The position numbers and the translations under genes are program-made. Shown here piece after piece: positions 44,132 to 52,612 of a stretch of DNA of 64,000 nt. Below the pieces are notes generated by a model. That model was not told the origin of the DNA. It saw only the letters and a list, made by a program, of their open reading frames with translations, and ran no database searches. The stretch covers positions 1 to 64,000 of the forward strand of contig JAAEOK010000042.1 in assembly GCA_024244705.1 (NCBI GenBank), written 5' to 3'. The stretch comes from Alphaproteobacteria bacterium (GTDB lineage: Bacteria > Pseudomonadota > Alphaproteobacteria > JAAEOK01). Numbering within the stretch: the first letter of the stretch is position 1; each line of letters begins with the position of its first letter.

Positions 44132-44947
44132 ATGGTTGTTCAAAACGACAAAGTGCCTGTCATGCCGCCAAACGGCATGATTGCTATGGCGGCAATAGGA
44201 ACAAGCGCGGGCAGGATTGTCCGGAATCTGGCGGTTGCCGTGCTTTGGTTTGGCGCCCTGTTCTTGGCCGGCTGCGGGACGAGTTCGGTGGAGGCGTCCT
44301 GCTCGTCCTTTGGCTATGGCGCCGTCCCGGCGAATCCCGAGCGCATATACGGCGATACGTACTCGGTGCTGACGCCGCAGGGTGAGGGCTGGTGCATCGT
44401 CGGATCGACGGATACGAGCCAAACGTTCTTTTACCATCCATGGATAGGGCGAACCTTCACCGCCGACGATCCACCCGACGAGGACTACACCACCAATACC
44501 TTCGCCCTCGCGGTTTACCCGCTTCAATTGACCGCGGCGGAAGGCGACCGAGCCCGGGACTTGGCCGGGTTCGTCAAAGAATGGGTCGGCGGTCTCATGC
44601 CGAACCGTGCCGCGGGCCGCGTACGCATGACCGCCAAAATCGATACCGGCCGCTTCACCGTGTTGGATAATACCGTTGAGCTCCAGCCACGGATGGAGGC
44701 CGAATGCGTCCGGTTCGAGATGCGTTCGGAAGAGCGGCGCAATCCGAAGTTACCGGGCGCGGTGATGCTGATTCACGTCGTCGGTATCGCGTGCCGGCAT
44801 CCAACCGATTCCAATCTTTTGGCCGTGATCGCGTTCAGCGAGCGGCTCGTCGTCGGCAAGCAACTCGATCCGTCGCTCTTCGACCGGCTCGAAAGGACCG
44901 CGGTCGAACCGGTTTTTCGAAGCCTTGAGCTAGCCAAGGCGTCATGA
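44132..44947 (+). CDS. Lipoprotein of unknown function
   Basis: A 271-residue lipoprotein. A long n-region of about 30 residues precedes the hydrophobic segment LAVAVLWFGALFLAGC, with Cys near residue 48; a later ATG might be the real start. The mature part has no transmembrane helix and contains TPQGEGWCIV and a Cys pair (EAECVRFEM, GIACRHP). No catalytic motif is clear. AAGGAA lies five bases before the ATG at 44132. It sits 61 bases after the preceding lipoprotein and 13 bases before the next, so a shared transcript is likely. Confidence 0.68.
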   Translation: MVVQNDKVPVMPPNGMIAMAAIGTSAGRIVRNLAVAVLWFGALFLAGCGTSSVEASCSSFGYGAVPANPERIYGDTYSVLTPQGEGWCIVGSTDTSQTFFYHPWIGRTFTADDPPDEDYTTNTFALAVYPLQLTAAEGDRARDLAGFVKEWVGGLMPNRAAGRVRMTAKIDTGRFTVLDNTVELQPRMEAECVRFEMRSEERRNPKLPGAVMLIHVVGIACRHPTDSNLLAVIAFSERLVVGKQLDPSLFDRLERTAVEPVFRSLELAKAS

Positions 44948-44960
44948 TCGACGGACCGTA

Positions 44961-45773
44961 ATGCCAAGCGCCATGAACCGCTACGCTTCGGGCTTGGCTG
45001 TAGTTCTCTGTGGGCTCATGTTATCGGGATGTGCGTCGGTACCACCGGACGAGCAAGTTAAAGCGGAACCACAGCCGCAACAGACGGCCGAAGAGGAATG
45101 CACGCGCCTCGACGCCGTTGCACTAAGTGCGAAGTTTGCGATCGTGGATATGCCTGTCGGCGTGACAAAGCGCGCAGTGGAAGATTGCTCGGCGGGCGAC
45201 ATTTATGCATGCGTCGCACTGCCGGGCGTTCCTTTTTTTGCGGCAATCGCCGGTTTAGGTATATCGCCTTTGCTAGCCGTGATGCCCTTATTCGAGGACA
45301 AACAATACCATCGAGTCTGCGCTTCGAAAGAGGACGATGAAGAGGAGGGTGTCGCTCAAGCGCGGAAAGATAAAATGCAAGATCAGGCGGACAATGGGAG
45401 CGCGAACCGCCAATGGTATTTCGCCGTCTACTACGCTGAAGGCCCCGAACAGATCGATTACCTTTGCCGTTCGGCTAAGCAGGGCTATGCGCCTGCCCAG
45501 TATTACCTCGGCAGCAAACTTAATGTAGGCGATTACCGACCGGATGCGCGGGTCACCCCCGACCCTGTCCGCGCTGCGCCGGTCACCCCCGACCCTGTCC
45601 GCGCTTACATGTGGTACACGCTGGCGGTAAACTCGTACGACAAGAATGAAGCATTCTTTGGACGAGACGCGGTATCCGATCGCAACGCACTAAGCGCTTC
45701 CATGACTCCCGATCAAATCGCCGGAGGCGAACGCCTGGTCGCCGCGTGGACGTCCGAGAGCCCATGTCCATGA
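44961..45773 (+). CDS. Sel1-repeat-like lipoprotein
   Basis: A 270-residue lipoprotein with lipobox LSGC. After an acidic Gln/Glu-rich linker and a hydrophobic segment (GVPFFAAIAGLGISPLLAVMP) the C-terminal half has a Sel1/TPR-like helix pair: LCRSAKQGYAPAQYYLGSKL and AYMWYTLAVN. Between them the ten-residue unit VTPDPVRA(A/Y)(P/M) occurs twice in tandem, from a 30-base DNA duplication. Sel1 repeats usually mediate protein contacts. It is the last of the three lipoprotein genes; a fragment of the dioxygenase 3' end follows 15 bases after its stop. Confidence 0.68.
   Translation: MPSAMNRYASGLAVVLCGLMLSGCASVPPDEQVKAEPQPQQTAEEECTRLDAVALSAKFAIVDMPVGVTKRAVEDCSAGDIYACVALPGVPFFAAIAGLGISPLLAVMPLFEDKQYHRVCASKEDDEEEGVAQARKDKMQDQADNGSANRQWYFAVYYAEGPEQIDYLCRSAKQGYAPAQYYLGSKLNVGDYRPDARVTPDPVRAAPVTPDPVRAYMWYTLAVNSYDKNEAFFGRDAVSDRNALSASMTPDQIAGGERLVAAWTSESPCP
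45545..45604 (+). repeat. 30-bp tandem repeat, two copies, in frame
   Basis: Positions 45545-45574 and 45575-45604 differ at one base. The duplication keeps the reading frame and adds ten residues to the lipoprotein, pointing to recent slippage or unequal exchange. Confidence 0.85.
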
Positions 45774-45787
45774 GCCGAAAAAGTCGG

Positions 45788-45848
45788 CGCGACCTGACGC
45801 CGATCGAAGGCGTGGCCGACGATTGCCTTATCGCGAAGAATTGAACGA
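45788..45848 (+). pseudogene. Copy of the EctD-like dioxygenase 3' end
   Basis: These 61 bases match 42834-42894 with about four mismatches, covering the C-terminal residues RDLTPIE..VADDCLIAKN, the stop codon and a few bases beyond. Nothing of the rest of the dioxygenase is present here. The intact gene and the fragment bracket the three lipoprotein genes. The fragment is either a relic of a second dioxygenase copy or the footprint of a duplicative insertion. Confidence 0.75.
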
Positions 45849-46049
45849 GTCGATCGATCGGCCGCGACAATTGAGAGGTCACGCGTGAATCGAGCGACAA
45901 CCTCACAATTTTGTTAGACAAACCTGCTGCTTGGTCCTTCAAATAGCTGGCTTTTTCGATTACGATCATCTTAGACGATAACAAATCGCGACCGAGATTG
46001 CGTTACGGCGGGGTAACGGACTAACCTGGAGGACAAAGGGGGAATTCAT

Positions 46050-47399
46050 TTGAGGGGCTTGTTTCTGGCGCTGGCCGTTGTCGTCGGGTTCGTCCTCGGC
46101 GGCATTGCAGATGCGCGATCCCAGACGCCCGAGCCGTCGCAGGCCGAGTTGCAGGCCGAATACGACCGGCTGTTCCAACAGATGTTCCGCGACCCGTCGA
46201 ACCTGGACCTGACCTTCAAGTTCGCCGCCGTCGCCAACAAGCTGGGCAATTTCGAGTCCGCGATCAGTGCCCTCGAGCGGATGTTGCTGATCAACCCCAA
46301 CCTGCCCCGGGTCAAGCTCGAGCTCGGCGTCCTCTACTACCGGCTCGCCGCTTATGCGATCGCGAAGTCCTATTTCGAAAGCGCCATCGCCGGCGGCGAC
46401 GCGCCCGCATTGGTGATCGAACGGGTCAACTTCTATACCGAGGAAATCGACCGGCGCCTGAGCCGGCACAATTGGACGGGGGCGATCAGCGCCGGATTCC
46501 GTGGCCAAAGCAACGCAAATGCCGGACCGTCATCGAACCTCGTTCGTGTCCTCGGCAACAACGCCACGCTCGACGACCAATTTCTTGGACAGCCCGACGG
46601 TAATATTTTCACCGGCGGAAACGTCACGCATTCCTATGATTTCCGTAACAGTATCGTCGATAGCTGGCAAACCGACGGAACCGCGTTCTACACTCATCAG
46701 TTCACCTTCGACCAACTCGACCTCGCGTTCGGCGAAGTTCGGACGGGGCCACTGTTCCTCGTCGATCCGGACCTGGCCAATCAATTCTCGGTACGCCCCT
46801 ATGTGACATCGAATGTGTTGGCGCTCGGGGAGCTCATCAATTTCTACAGCTACGGTGCCGGGGTACGAGTGTTCAAGCTGATCGATACGGTGACCTCGAT
46901 GTCGGCCGATTTCCAGTACCGGCACCAGGTCTACATCAACACCTCGGCGCGGCCGCTCAACAGCGAGCTCACCAACGACGGGCCGTTGTTGCAGGCGGCG
47001 GTGCAGCATTTCGTCACGCTGGATACGTCCGTCGGCCTGAATTTCACCTTCTCCGACGAAGAAGCGACGATGAACTACAATTCCAATACGGAATACATCA
47101 TCGCCGGTTTCGCCAGTTTCCAGTATCCACCGCCGATGGATCTGACGAATTGGCCCTGGCGCCTCGACGTTTCCGCGCTCGGCGCGCTCACCGATTATGA
47201 TGCGCCGGACCCGAGCGTCGATCCGCTGGTCACCCGACAGGATCGCGAATGGCGCGTAAATGTGGTAAATACAATCGGTTTTTCGCGCGAATGGTCCGCG
47301 TTCCTGCAGCTCGGGTATACTGAAAATCAATCGAATTTACCGAATTTTACGTTTCAAAATTTATCAGGGGTCGTGGGCGTGAGGAAATCGTTCTTCTGA
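46050..47399 (+). CDS. TPR plus outer-membrane beta-barrel protein (Slam/DUF560-like, tentative)
   Basis: A 449-residue exported protein. After a signal peptide (LFLALAVVVGFVLGGIADA) residues 35-145 form TPR helices (FAAVANKLGNFESAISALERM, ELGVLYYRLAAY). Residues 150-449 look like a transmembrane barrel: alternating strands, many aromatic and polar residues, SAGFRGQSNANAGP at its entry and a terminal Phe (VVGVRKSFF). N-terminal TPR plus a roughly 300-residue barrel is the Slam architecture, the outer-membrane component of type XI secretion. The TTG start follows AGGGGG by eight bases. The next gene encodes a large exported protein with a TbpB-like end, a typical Slam cargo feature. Confidence 0.7.
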   Translation: MRGLFLALAVVVGFVLGGIADARSQTPEPSQAELQAEYDRLFQQMFRDPSNLDLTFKFAAVANKLGNFESAISALERMLLINPNLPRVKLELGVLYYRLAAYAIAKSYFESAIAGGDAPALVIERVNFYTEEIDRRLSRHNWTGAISAGFRGQSNANAGPSSNLVRVLGNNATLDDQFLGQPDGNIFTGGNVTHSYDFRNSIVDSWQTDGTAFYTHQFTFDQLDLAFGEVRTGPLFLVDPDLANQFSVRPYVTSNVLALGELINFYSYGAGVRVFKLIDTVTSMSADFQYRHQVYINTSARPLNSELTNDGPLLQAAVQHFVTLDTSVGLNFTFSDEEATMNYNSNTEYIIAGFASFQYPPPMDLTNWPWRLDVSALGALTDYDAPDPSVDPLVTRQDREWRVNVVNTIGFSREWSAFLQLGYTENQSNLPNFTFQNLSGVVGVRKSFF

Positions 47400-47439
47400 T
47401 CACATTTTCGCCGCATACCCCCGTTAAGGAGCTGTGGCC

Positions 47440-50400
47440 ATGATGACAAGATCCCATCTTACGCGCTCGGCGTCGGCGATCGTGCTCGCGCTGTGTATCG
47501 CGGCGCCGGTCGGCGCCAAGGAAATCGGCACGACAGCCGCTGTCAACCCTGCGACCTACGGCACGCCCCCGGATGCGGGCCGACGCACCCTGCTGCTCGG
47601 CGCGGATGTGGTGTTCAAGGAAGCGGTCGAGACCGAAGGACGCGGCCAGACCCAGATCTTGTTCCTCGACGAATCGACGCTGACCATCGGACCGAACTCG
47701 AAGATCGTCCTCGATGAGTTCGTCTATGATCCGGCCGCGGCCGACGGCACGCTGTCGATCTCGATGGCCCAGGGCGTCCTCCGCTATGTCGGCGGCAAGA
47801 TCAGCAAGACGGGCGGCGTCAGCATTGAGACACCTTCGGCGATTATTGGTGTTCGCGGTGGCATCAGCGTCGTCAAGCATGACCCCGGCACCGGCGACAC
47901 CTCGGTCTTGGCGCCATTCGGGATCATCACGATCAAGACGCCGGGCAGCGATCCTGGCGGCTCCGGAGAAGGCGAGGACGACGACGGCACGACCGCGGAT
48001 TCGACCGTCTTGGTCACCGTCGGCAGTGACGGCAGCGTCGAATCGACCGAGGTCGATCCCGACGATGTGGCGAGCCTCTTTTCCAATTTCCAGGGCGGGA
48101 CCGGAGACGGCCTCGGCAATGAAGAGGTCGAAGAGGGGTTCAATGAGAATCCGCCTCCGTCCAATGATCCCAGCGCTGATCCTGGCAGTTACACGCCCAA
48201 TCATAACATCGGCACCAACACCATAGGTGGCATTGATCTAAATATCGATCCAGGTGAAGTAAATCAAAATAACAACGCGGCGGGTCCGCCTGAGGTGGCG
48301 CCGCCACCACCACCGCCGAACATGGCGCCGGATGCCATGAACGACCTCTACAACACCCTGCAGGACACCGTGTTGATTGTTCCCATGGGGGCCACGGACC
48401 TCAATGCCAACGACCTCGACGAGGCTGGGATGCCGCCGGTGACGGCGTTCGATGCGGTTAGCGCGTTCGGCGGCGCCGTCGTCGCCAACGCGGACGGGTC
48501 GTTCACCTATACGCCTCCCGCAGGCTTCTTCGGCACAGACACGTTCGAATACACGGTCACCGATGCCGGCGAGCTTATGGACACGGCCACCGCGTCGATC
48601 GTCGTCAGCGGCATAATCGGCGGACGGGTGATGCTCACGACCGATCCTTTTACCACCGATGATGGGGGTCTCGTCACCGATCCTTTCCTGCAGAATTTCA
48701 TCGGCGGTCCGGATCTGGATTCCAACACCGGATTCAGCGACGCGATCTACAACCCGGCAAGCGGCGTTCTCGCCTTGCCGATAGTCGGCGTTGCCTTGCC
48801 GGCACCGTGTGAGAACGCCGCTGGCGCCGCCTGCCTGTTCCCAACGCTTGCGTTCGGCACGGAGTTCGAGTTCGACGTCATCGCCGTGCCCGGTGAGGGT
48901 CCGTTCGAGGCGACCGGGTACGTTTCGAACTTCGACTTCGATTTCTATTATTTCGACGCGACGAACAGCACGGCAGGCTTCGAAGACACCGCCTTCATCT
49001 TCGGCGGCAATCCGACCGATCTCAGCAACCCGGCATTGGCCAACGGCACCGTGCGCACCTACGACCTCCGCCCCGATCCCAACCTGTCACCATCGGTCAT
49101 TCCCTTCGTTTCACAATTTGCCGGCGGCAATTTCACGAATCCGAGCGTGTCGCCCTACTACCTCGTCGAGCCGACTTCCGGCGGTTTCGACACGACAACG
49201 CCGATCGGCGTCGAGGAATTTCTGTTCAACGGGGCCCAGACGCTTCAAGCCTCGTTCGCGATCCAAGGCCAGTGGGCGGCCCAAAAGTCAATCCTGGTCG
49301 GCGTGGCGGGAGGATTGTTCGAGAGCGAGGACGACGAGGGCGCCATCGTGATCACGGAAGGCACGCGGGGCACGGCGCGCTATGACGCCACGGAGGACAC
49401 GACGCGGTTCACCGCGCAGATCGGTTCGGTCCCAGACGAGAATGACGATCATTTCTTCGGTCCGGACCTCGATTACTTCGTCCTCCACAACAACGACCCA
49501 TGGGGCGTGAATTCGAACCCGAGCGATATTTTTACGTCGGGAAACTTCGAGATTACCCATAGCGGGATCGGCACGGTGAACGGCTATCGCCACGTCGCCA
49601 GCGCCACCGACACCGCGTTCGTGCCCGGCATGCGCGTCGACCACACCAGCGAGAGCAATCCGCTCCGCGGCTATTTCGCGGTGCTCGGGCAATCGGTCGA
49701 ATTCCCGGAAGGCCCGGTGTTCTCCGATCCCTATCCGGTGATGACGGAGAACGACCTGCCATTCGGCGCCGAGCAGGGGCTCTTCATGGCCACCGACACG
49801 ACGACCAACTCCCTCTTCGCCCGCTTTAACTTCGACACCGATGCCATCCCCGACGGGCCAGTCACCGACATCACCGACGGCCGGTTCACGTTCGGCGGGA
49901 TCGGCGGAACCCGCGGGACCTATATCGACGAGCAGCATTTCGGCGCTCGCAATGTCGGGGGGCCTTCGGCGCCGCAAGGCGATATTAACGGCGAACCTGG
50001 CGAATCCTTCACGTTCAACCCGGACGGCTTCCGCTCGCTCATGGTCGCCCATGACGTCGTCGGCGAACCGACCTTCAAGCCCGGCGTCGACTATTGCGAA
50101 TGCGACTACCTGAAATGGGGCTATTGGACGTCGGAGTTCATTTGGGACGATTCGCAATCGGAGGTTTTCAGGACGGAGCGCTTCCACCTCGGCACCTTCG
50201 CCGCCGGCGAGCTACCGACCCAAGGCGATATCAACGACCTGCGGACGGCCGGCGCGGTCGCGAATTTCGACGGCCATATGATCGGCAACGTCTGGGACAA
50301 TACGGGCGAGGTAGCGGAACAATATATCGAGGCGGCGAATTTCGACGCGTTTTGGAACTTCGGCTCCCAAGACGGCACCTTCGCGGTCGACGATTTCGAT

Positions 50401-50682
50401 GGCGCGGCATTCAGCGGGTCGATCAACGCCAAGGGCGATATCGCCGTTAGTCCGCTGGGCGCCCATTTCAGCGGCTCCGACACCGCCATGCGTGGGTCGA
50501 CCGAGGTGCAGATCGATATCGACGGCTCGTTCTTCCAGGGCGCGACCACCGCCGCGGATCATATCGGCGGCCACGGCGTGATCTACGATACCGGCACCGG
50601 CGGCGAGGTCCCGATACCCGGGGAAGAGTATCGCGCCACCGTCACGTTCGCGGCCGACGGAGATGTAACGATTCCGCAGTAA
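47440..50682 (+). CDS. Large secreted FecR-domain protein with Ig-like and TbpB-like C-terminal domains
   Basis: A 1080-residue exported protein with a Sec signal (VLALCIAAPVGA) and no lipobox. Residues 48-200 form a FecR-type domain (LFLDESTLTIGPNSKIVLDEFVY split by turns, and TPSAIIGVRGG). An acidic Gly/Asp linker follows, then a cadherin/Big_9-like unit near 295-395 with ADGSFTYTPPAGFFGTDTFE. A long region of unknown fold leads to the last 110 residues, where AFSGSINAKGDIAV and DIDGSFFQGATTAADHIGG recall the TbpB-type beta barrel recognised by Slam proteins. AAGGAG sits eight bases before the ATG at 47440; a GTG lies six bases upstream. It is 40 bases downstream of the TPR/barrel gene. Confidence 0.78.
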   Translation: MMTRSHLTRSASAIVLALCIAAPVGAKEIGTTAAVNPATYGTPPDAGRRTLLLGADVVFKEAVETEGRGQTQILFLDESTLTIGPNSKIVLDEFVYDPAAADGTLSISMAQGVLRYVGGKISKTGGVSIETPSAIIGVRGGISVVKHDPGTGDTSVLAPFGIITIKTPGSDPGGSGEGEDDDGTTADSTVLVTVGSDGSVESTEVDPDDVASLFSNFQGGTGDGLGNEEVEEGFNENPPPSNDPSADPGSYTPNHNIGTNTIGGIDLNIDPGEVNQNNNAAGPPEVAPPPPPPNMAPDAMNDLYNTLQDTVLIVPMGATDLNANDLDEAGMPPVTAFDAVSAFGGAVVANADGSFTYTPPAGFFGTDTFEYTVTDAGELMDTATASIVVSGIIGGRVMLTTDPFTTDDGGLVTDPFLQNFIGGPDLDSNTGFSDAIYNPASGVLALPIVGVALPAPCENAAGAACLFPTLAFGTEFEFDVIAVPGEGPFEATGYVSNFDFDFYYFDATNSTAGFEDTAFIFGGNPTDLSNPALANGTVRTYDLRPDPNLSPSVIPFVSQFAGGNFTNPSVSPYYLVEPTSGGFDTTTPIGVEEFLFNGAQTLQASFAIQGQWAAQKSILVGVAGGLFESEDDEGAIVITEGTRGTARYDATEDTTRFTAQIGSVPDENDDHFFGPDLDYFVLHNNDPWGVNSNPSDIFTSGNFEITHSGIGTVNGYRHVASATDTAFVPGMRVDHTSESNPLRGYFAVLGQSVEFPEGPVFSDPYPVMTENDLPFGAEQGLFMATDTTTNSLFARFNFDTDAIPDGPVTDITDGRFTFGGIGGTRGTYIDEQHFGARNVGGPSAPQGDINGEPGESFTFNPDGFRSLMVAHDVVGEPTFKPGVDYCECDYLKWGYWTSEFIWDDSQSEVFRTERFHLGTFAAGELPTQGDINDLRTAGAVANFDGHMIGNVWDNTGEVAEQYIEAANFDAFWNFGSQDGTFAVDDFDGAAFSGSINAKGDIAVSPLGAHFSGSDTAMRGSTEVQIDIDGSFFQGATTAADHIGGHGVIYDTGTGGEVPIPGEEYRATVTFAADGDVTIPQ

Positions 50683-50708
50683 GATCCGCTCGGCGGAGTG
50701 CCCCTCTC

Positions 50709-50741
50709 AACCACCGCACCGGCCCACCCGGTGCGGCGGTT
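50709..50741 (+). terminator. Probable terminator hairpin
   Basis: AACCACCGCACCGG pairs with CCGGTGCGGCGGTT with one mismatch around a CCCAC loop, 26 bases after the FecR-domain gene. The following bases (GCCGTTTC) are only weakly T-rich, so efficiency is uncertain. Confidence 0.5.
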
Positions 50742-50885
50742 GCCGTTTCGGGGGTGCCCACCTGACAGGCGCGGTCACGCGCGTCGGTCGGCGAGGCGAC
50801 GGCAATGCACGAATATCTTGCACCGAACCCCTGCTCTTGCCAGATTGCGCGCCGTCGCCAACGACCCGCAGCGAGGAAACCCGGG

Positions 50886-51761
50886 ATGACACGCATCGTC
50901 TACGTCAATGGCGCTTATGTGCCGGAGGACCAGGCCACGGTTTCGGTCTTCGATCGCGGATTCCTGTTCGCCGACGGCGTCTATGAAGTCACCGCCGTCC
51001 TCGATTGCGGCCTGGTCGATTTCGACGGCCATCTGGCGCGCCTCGACCGCTCGCTGGGTGCTTTGAACATGGCATGGCCGGTGAGCCGGAACGAGCTCGC
51101 CGCCGTTCATCGCGAGCTGATCGCCCGCAACAGCGTGGAGTCGGGCGCGGTGTATATGCAGGTCACGCGGGGCGTTGCGGAGCGTGATTTCGTCTATCCC
51201 GAGAACACACCGACGTCACTGGTCGCCTTTACCCAGGCCCGCGACCTGGTCAATTCGCCGCTCGCCGAAACCGGTATTTCGGTGATTACCCTGCCCGATA
51301 TCCGCTGGCAGCGCCGCGACATCAAGAGCATTGCGCTCCTCGCCCAGGCCATGGGCAAGCAGGCGGCGGCCGAACAGGGCGCCTACGAGGGGTGGTTGGT
51401 CGAGGACGGCTATGTCACTGAAGGCACATCGTCCAACGCCTATATCGTGACCGCCGACGACCGCATCGTCACGCGCCAATTGAGCAGTCAAATCCTCGCC
51501 GGCGTCACCCGTGCCGCCCTGTTGCAATTGGCGCGGGAGACCGGCATCACCATTGAGGAGCGGCCCTTCAAACCCGAAGAGGCCTATGCGGCGAAGGAGG
51601 CGTTCCTCACCAGTTCCTCCACCTTCGTCTATCCGATCGTCCGCATCGACGGTAAGGCCATTGGCACCGGTACGCCCGGCCCGGTCGCCCGGCGGCTGCG
51701 GGAGCTCTATATCGACGCCGCCCGCAAGACCGCGGCGGCGCCCCTCGCCTCCACCGCGTGA
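50886..51761 (+). CDS. D-amino-acid aminotransferase (class IV PLP enzyme)
   Basis: A 291-residue fold-type IV aminotransferase, most like D-alanine transaminase. SVFDRGFLFADGVYE opens the protein, the PLP lysine is Lys147 in RRDIKSIALLAQ, and the cofactor phosphate site is EDGYVTEGTSSNAYIV. This combination separates it from branched-chain aminotransferases. It should interconvert D-amino acids and 2-oxo acids, serving cell-wall D-Ala or D-Glu supply or D-amino-acid catabolism. GAGGAAA about 8 bases before the ATG at 50886 fixes the start. It is convergent with the aldolase gene. Confidence 0.9.
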   Translation: MTRIVYVNGAYVPEDQATVSVFDRGFLFADGVYEVTAVLDCGLVDFDGHLARLDRSLGALNMAWPVSRNELAAVHRELIARNSVESGAVYMQVTRGVAERDFVYPENTPTSLVAFTQARDLVNSPLAETGISVITLPDIRWQRRDIKSIALLAQAMGKQAAAEQGAYEGWLVEDGYVTEGTSSNAYIVTADDRIVTRQLSSQILAGVTRAALLQLARETGITIEERPFKPEEAYAAKEAFLTSSSTFVYPIVRIDGKAIGTGTPGPVARRLRELYIDAARKTAAAPLASTA

Positions 51762-51768
51762 CCCATCA

Positions 51769-52530
51769 TTAGAGCCGGTAGCCGGCGTCTTCCTCGTCGA
51801 GGATCGCCCTCAACGCGTCGAAGTGCCGGGTCGAAATCTCGGGATAATCCAGCCATTGCTGGGCCGTCTTGCGCGCCACCTCGTCGGACGCGATCCTCAA
51901 TGGTCGCCCGGTCGACAGGGCCGCGATGTAGGTCTCGCAGGCACGCTCGAAATAGTAGAGCTCGTCGAAGGCATGGGCCACCGAACGGCCGAAGACCATC
52001 ACACCGTGATTGCCCATCACCAGGACCGGTTTTTCGCCGACCAGCTTGCCGACCCGTTCCGCCTCGTCGCCGAGCCCCATGCCGTCGAAACCGTCGTCGA
52101 TCACGACGCGGTCGTAAAACCGCATGGTATTTTGGTCGATCGGCGGCAGGGTCGAATCGGCAAGAGAGGCGAGCACCGTCGCGTATTTGGCGTGACAATG
52201 CAGCACGCAGCGCGCGTCTGGCACATTGCGGTGAATGGCACCATGCAAGGCCCAAGCGGTGCGATCGGGCGCATTCGGCTGTTCCATAGTCGTGTCGTCG
52301 TTCGCGTCCAGGAGCAGCAGCTCGCTGGCCTTAACGCGTGAGAAATGACTGCCGTTGGGATTCACCAGGAACCGGGTCCCGTCGTCGGAGACCGCCAAGC
52401 TGAAATGATTGGCGGTGCCTTCGTGCATGTTCAGGCGCGCCGTCCAGCGAAAAGCGCAGGCGAGGTCGACCCGTTCCTGTTCAAAGGGAAGATTGCTGCC
52501 CCAGGCATCGGCGGATTTGATCACGGTCAT
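51769..52530 (-). CDS. Class II aldolase/adducin family protein
   Basis: A 253-residue member of the zinc-dependent class II aldolase family (fuculose-phosphate aldolase fold). Metal ligands His111 and His113 in LHCHAKYAT and a later His in VMGNHGVMV are visible, and HEGTANHFSLAV gives the N-terminal substrate loop. The substrate is not predictable; many relatives act on sugar phosphates or other short hydroxy acids. The ATG at 52530 begins at the conserved region, rather than the extended upstream frame. It is divergent from the sulfatase across 82 bases. Confidence 0.88.
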   Translation of the reverse strand: MTVIKSADAWGSNLPFEQERVDLACAFRWTARLNMHEGTANHFSLAVSDDGTRFLVNPNGSHFSRVKASELLLLDANDDTTMEQPNAPDRTAWALHGAIHRNVPDARCVLHCHAKYATVLASLADSTLPPIDQNTMRFYDRVVIDDGFDGMGLGDEAERVGKLVGEKPVLVMGNHGVMVFGRSVAHAFDELYYFERACETYIAALSTGRPLRIASDEVARKTAQQWLDYPEISTRHFDALRAILDEEDAGYRL

Positions 52531-52612
52531 CGTGCGGCACTCCCGAGTAGAAGATATCGTTTTGGTATAGGATGGCGTCAACGGCAAGCCTTTTGTGTTT
52601 GAGAGCCTCGGA

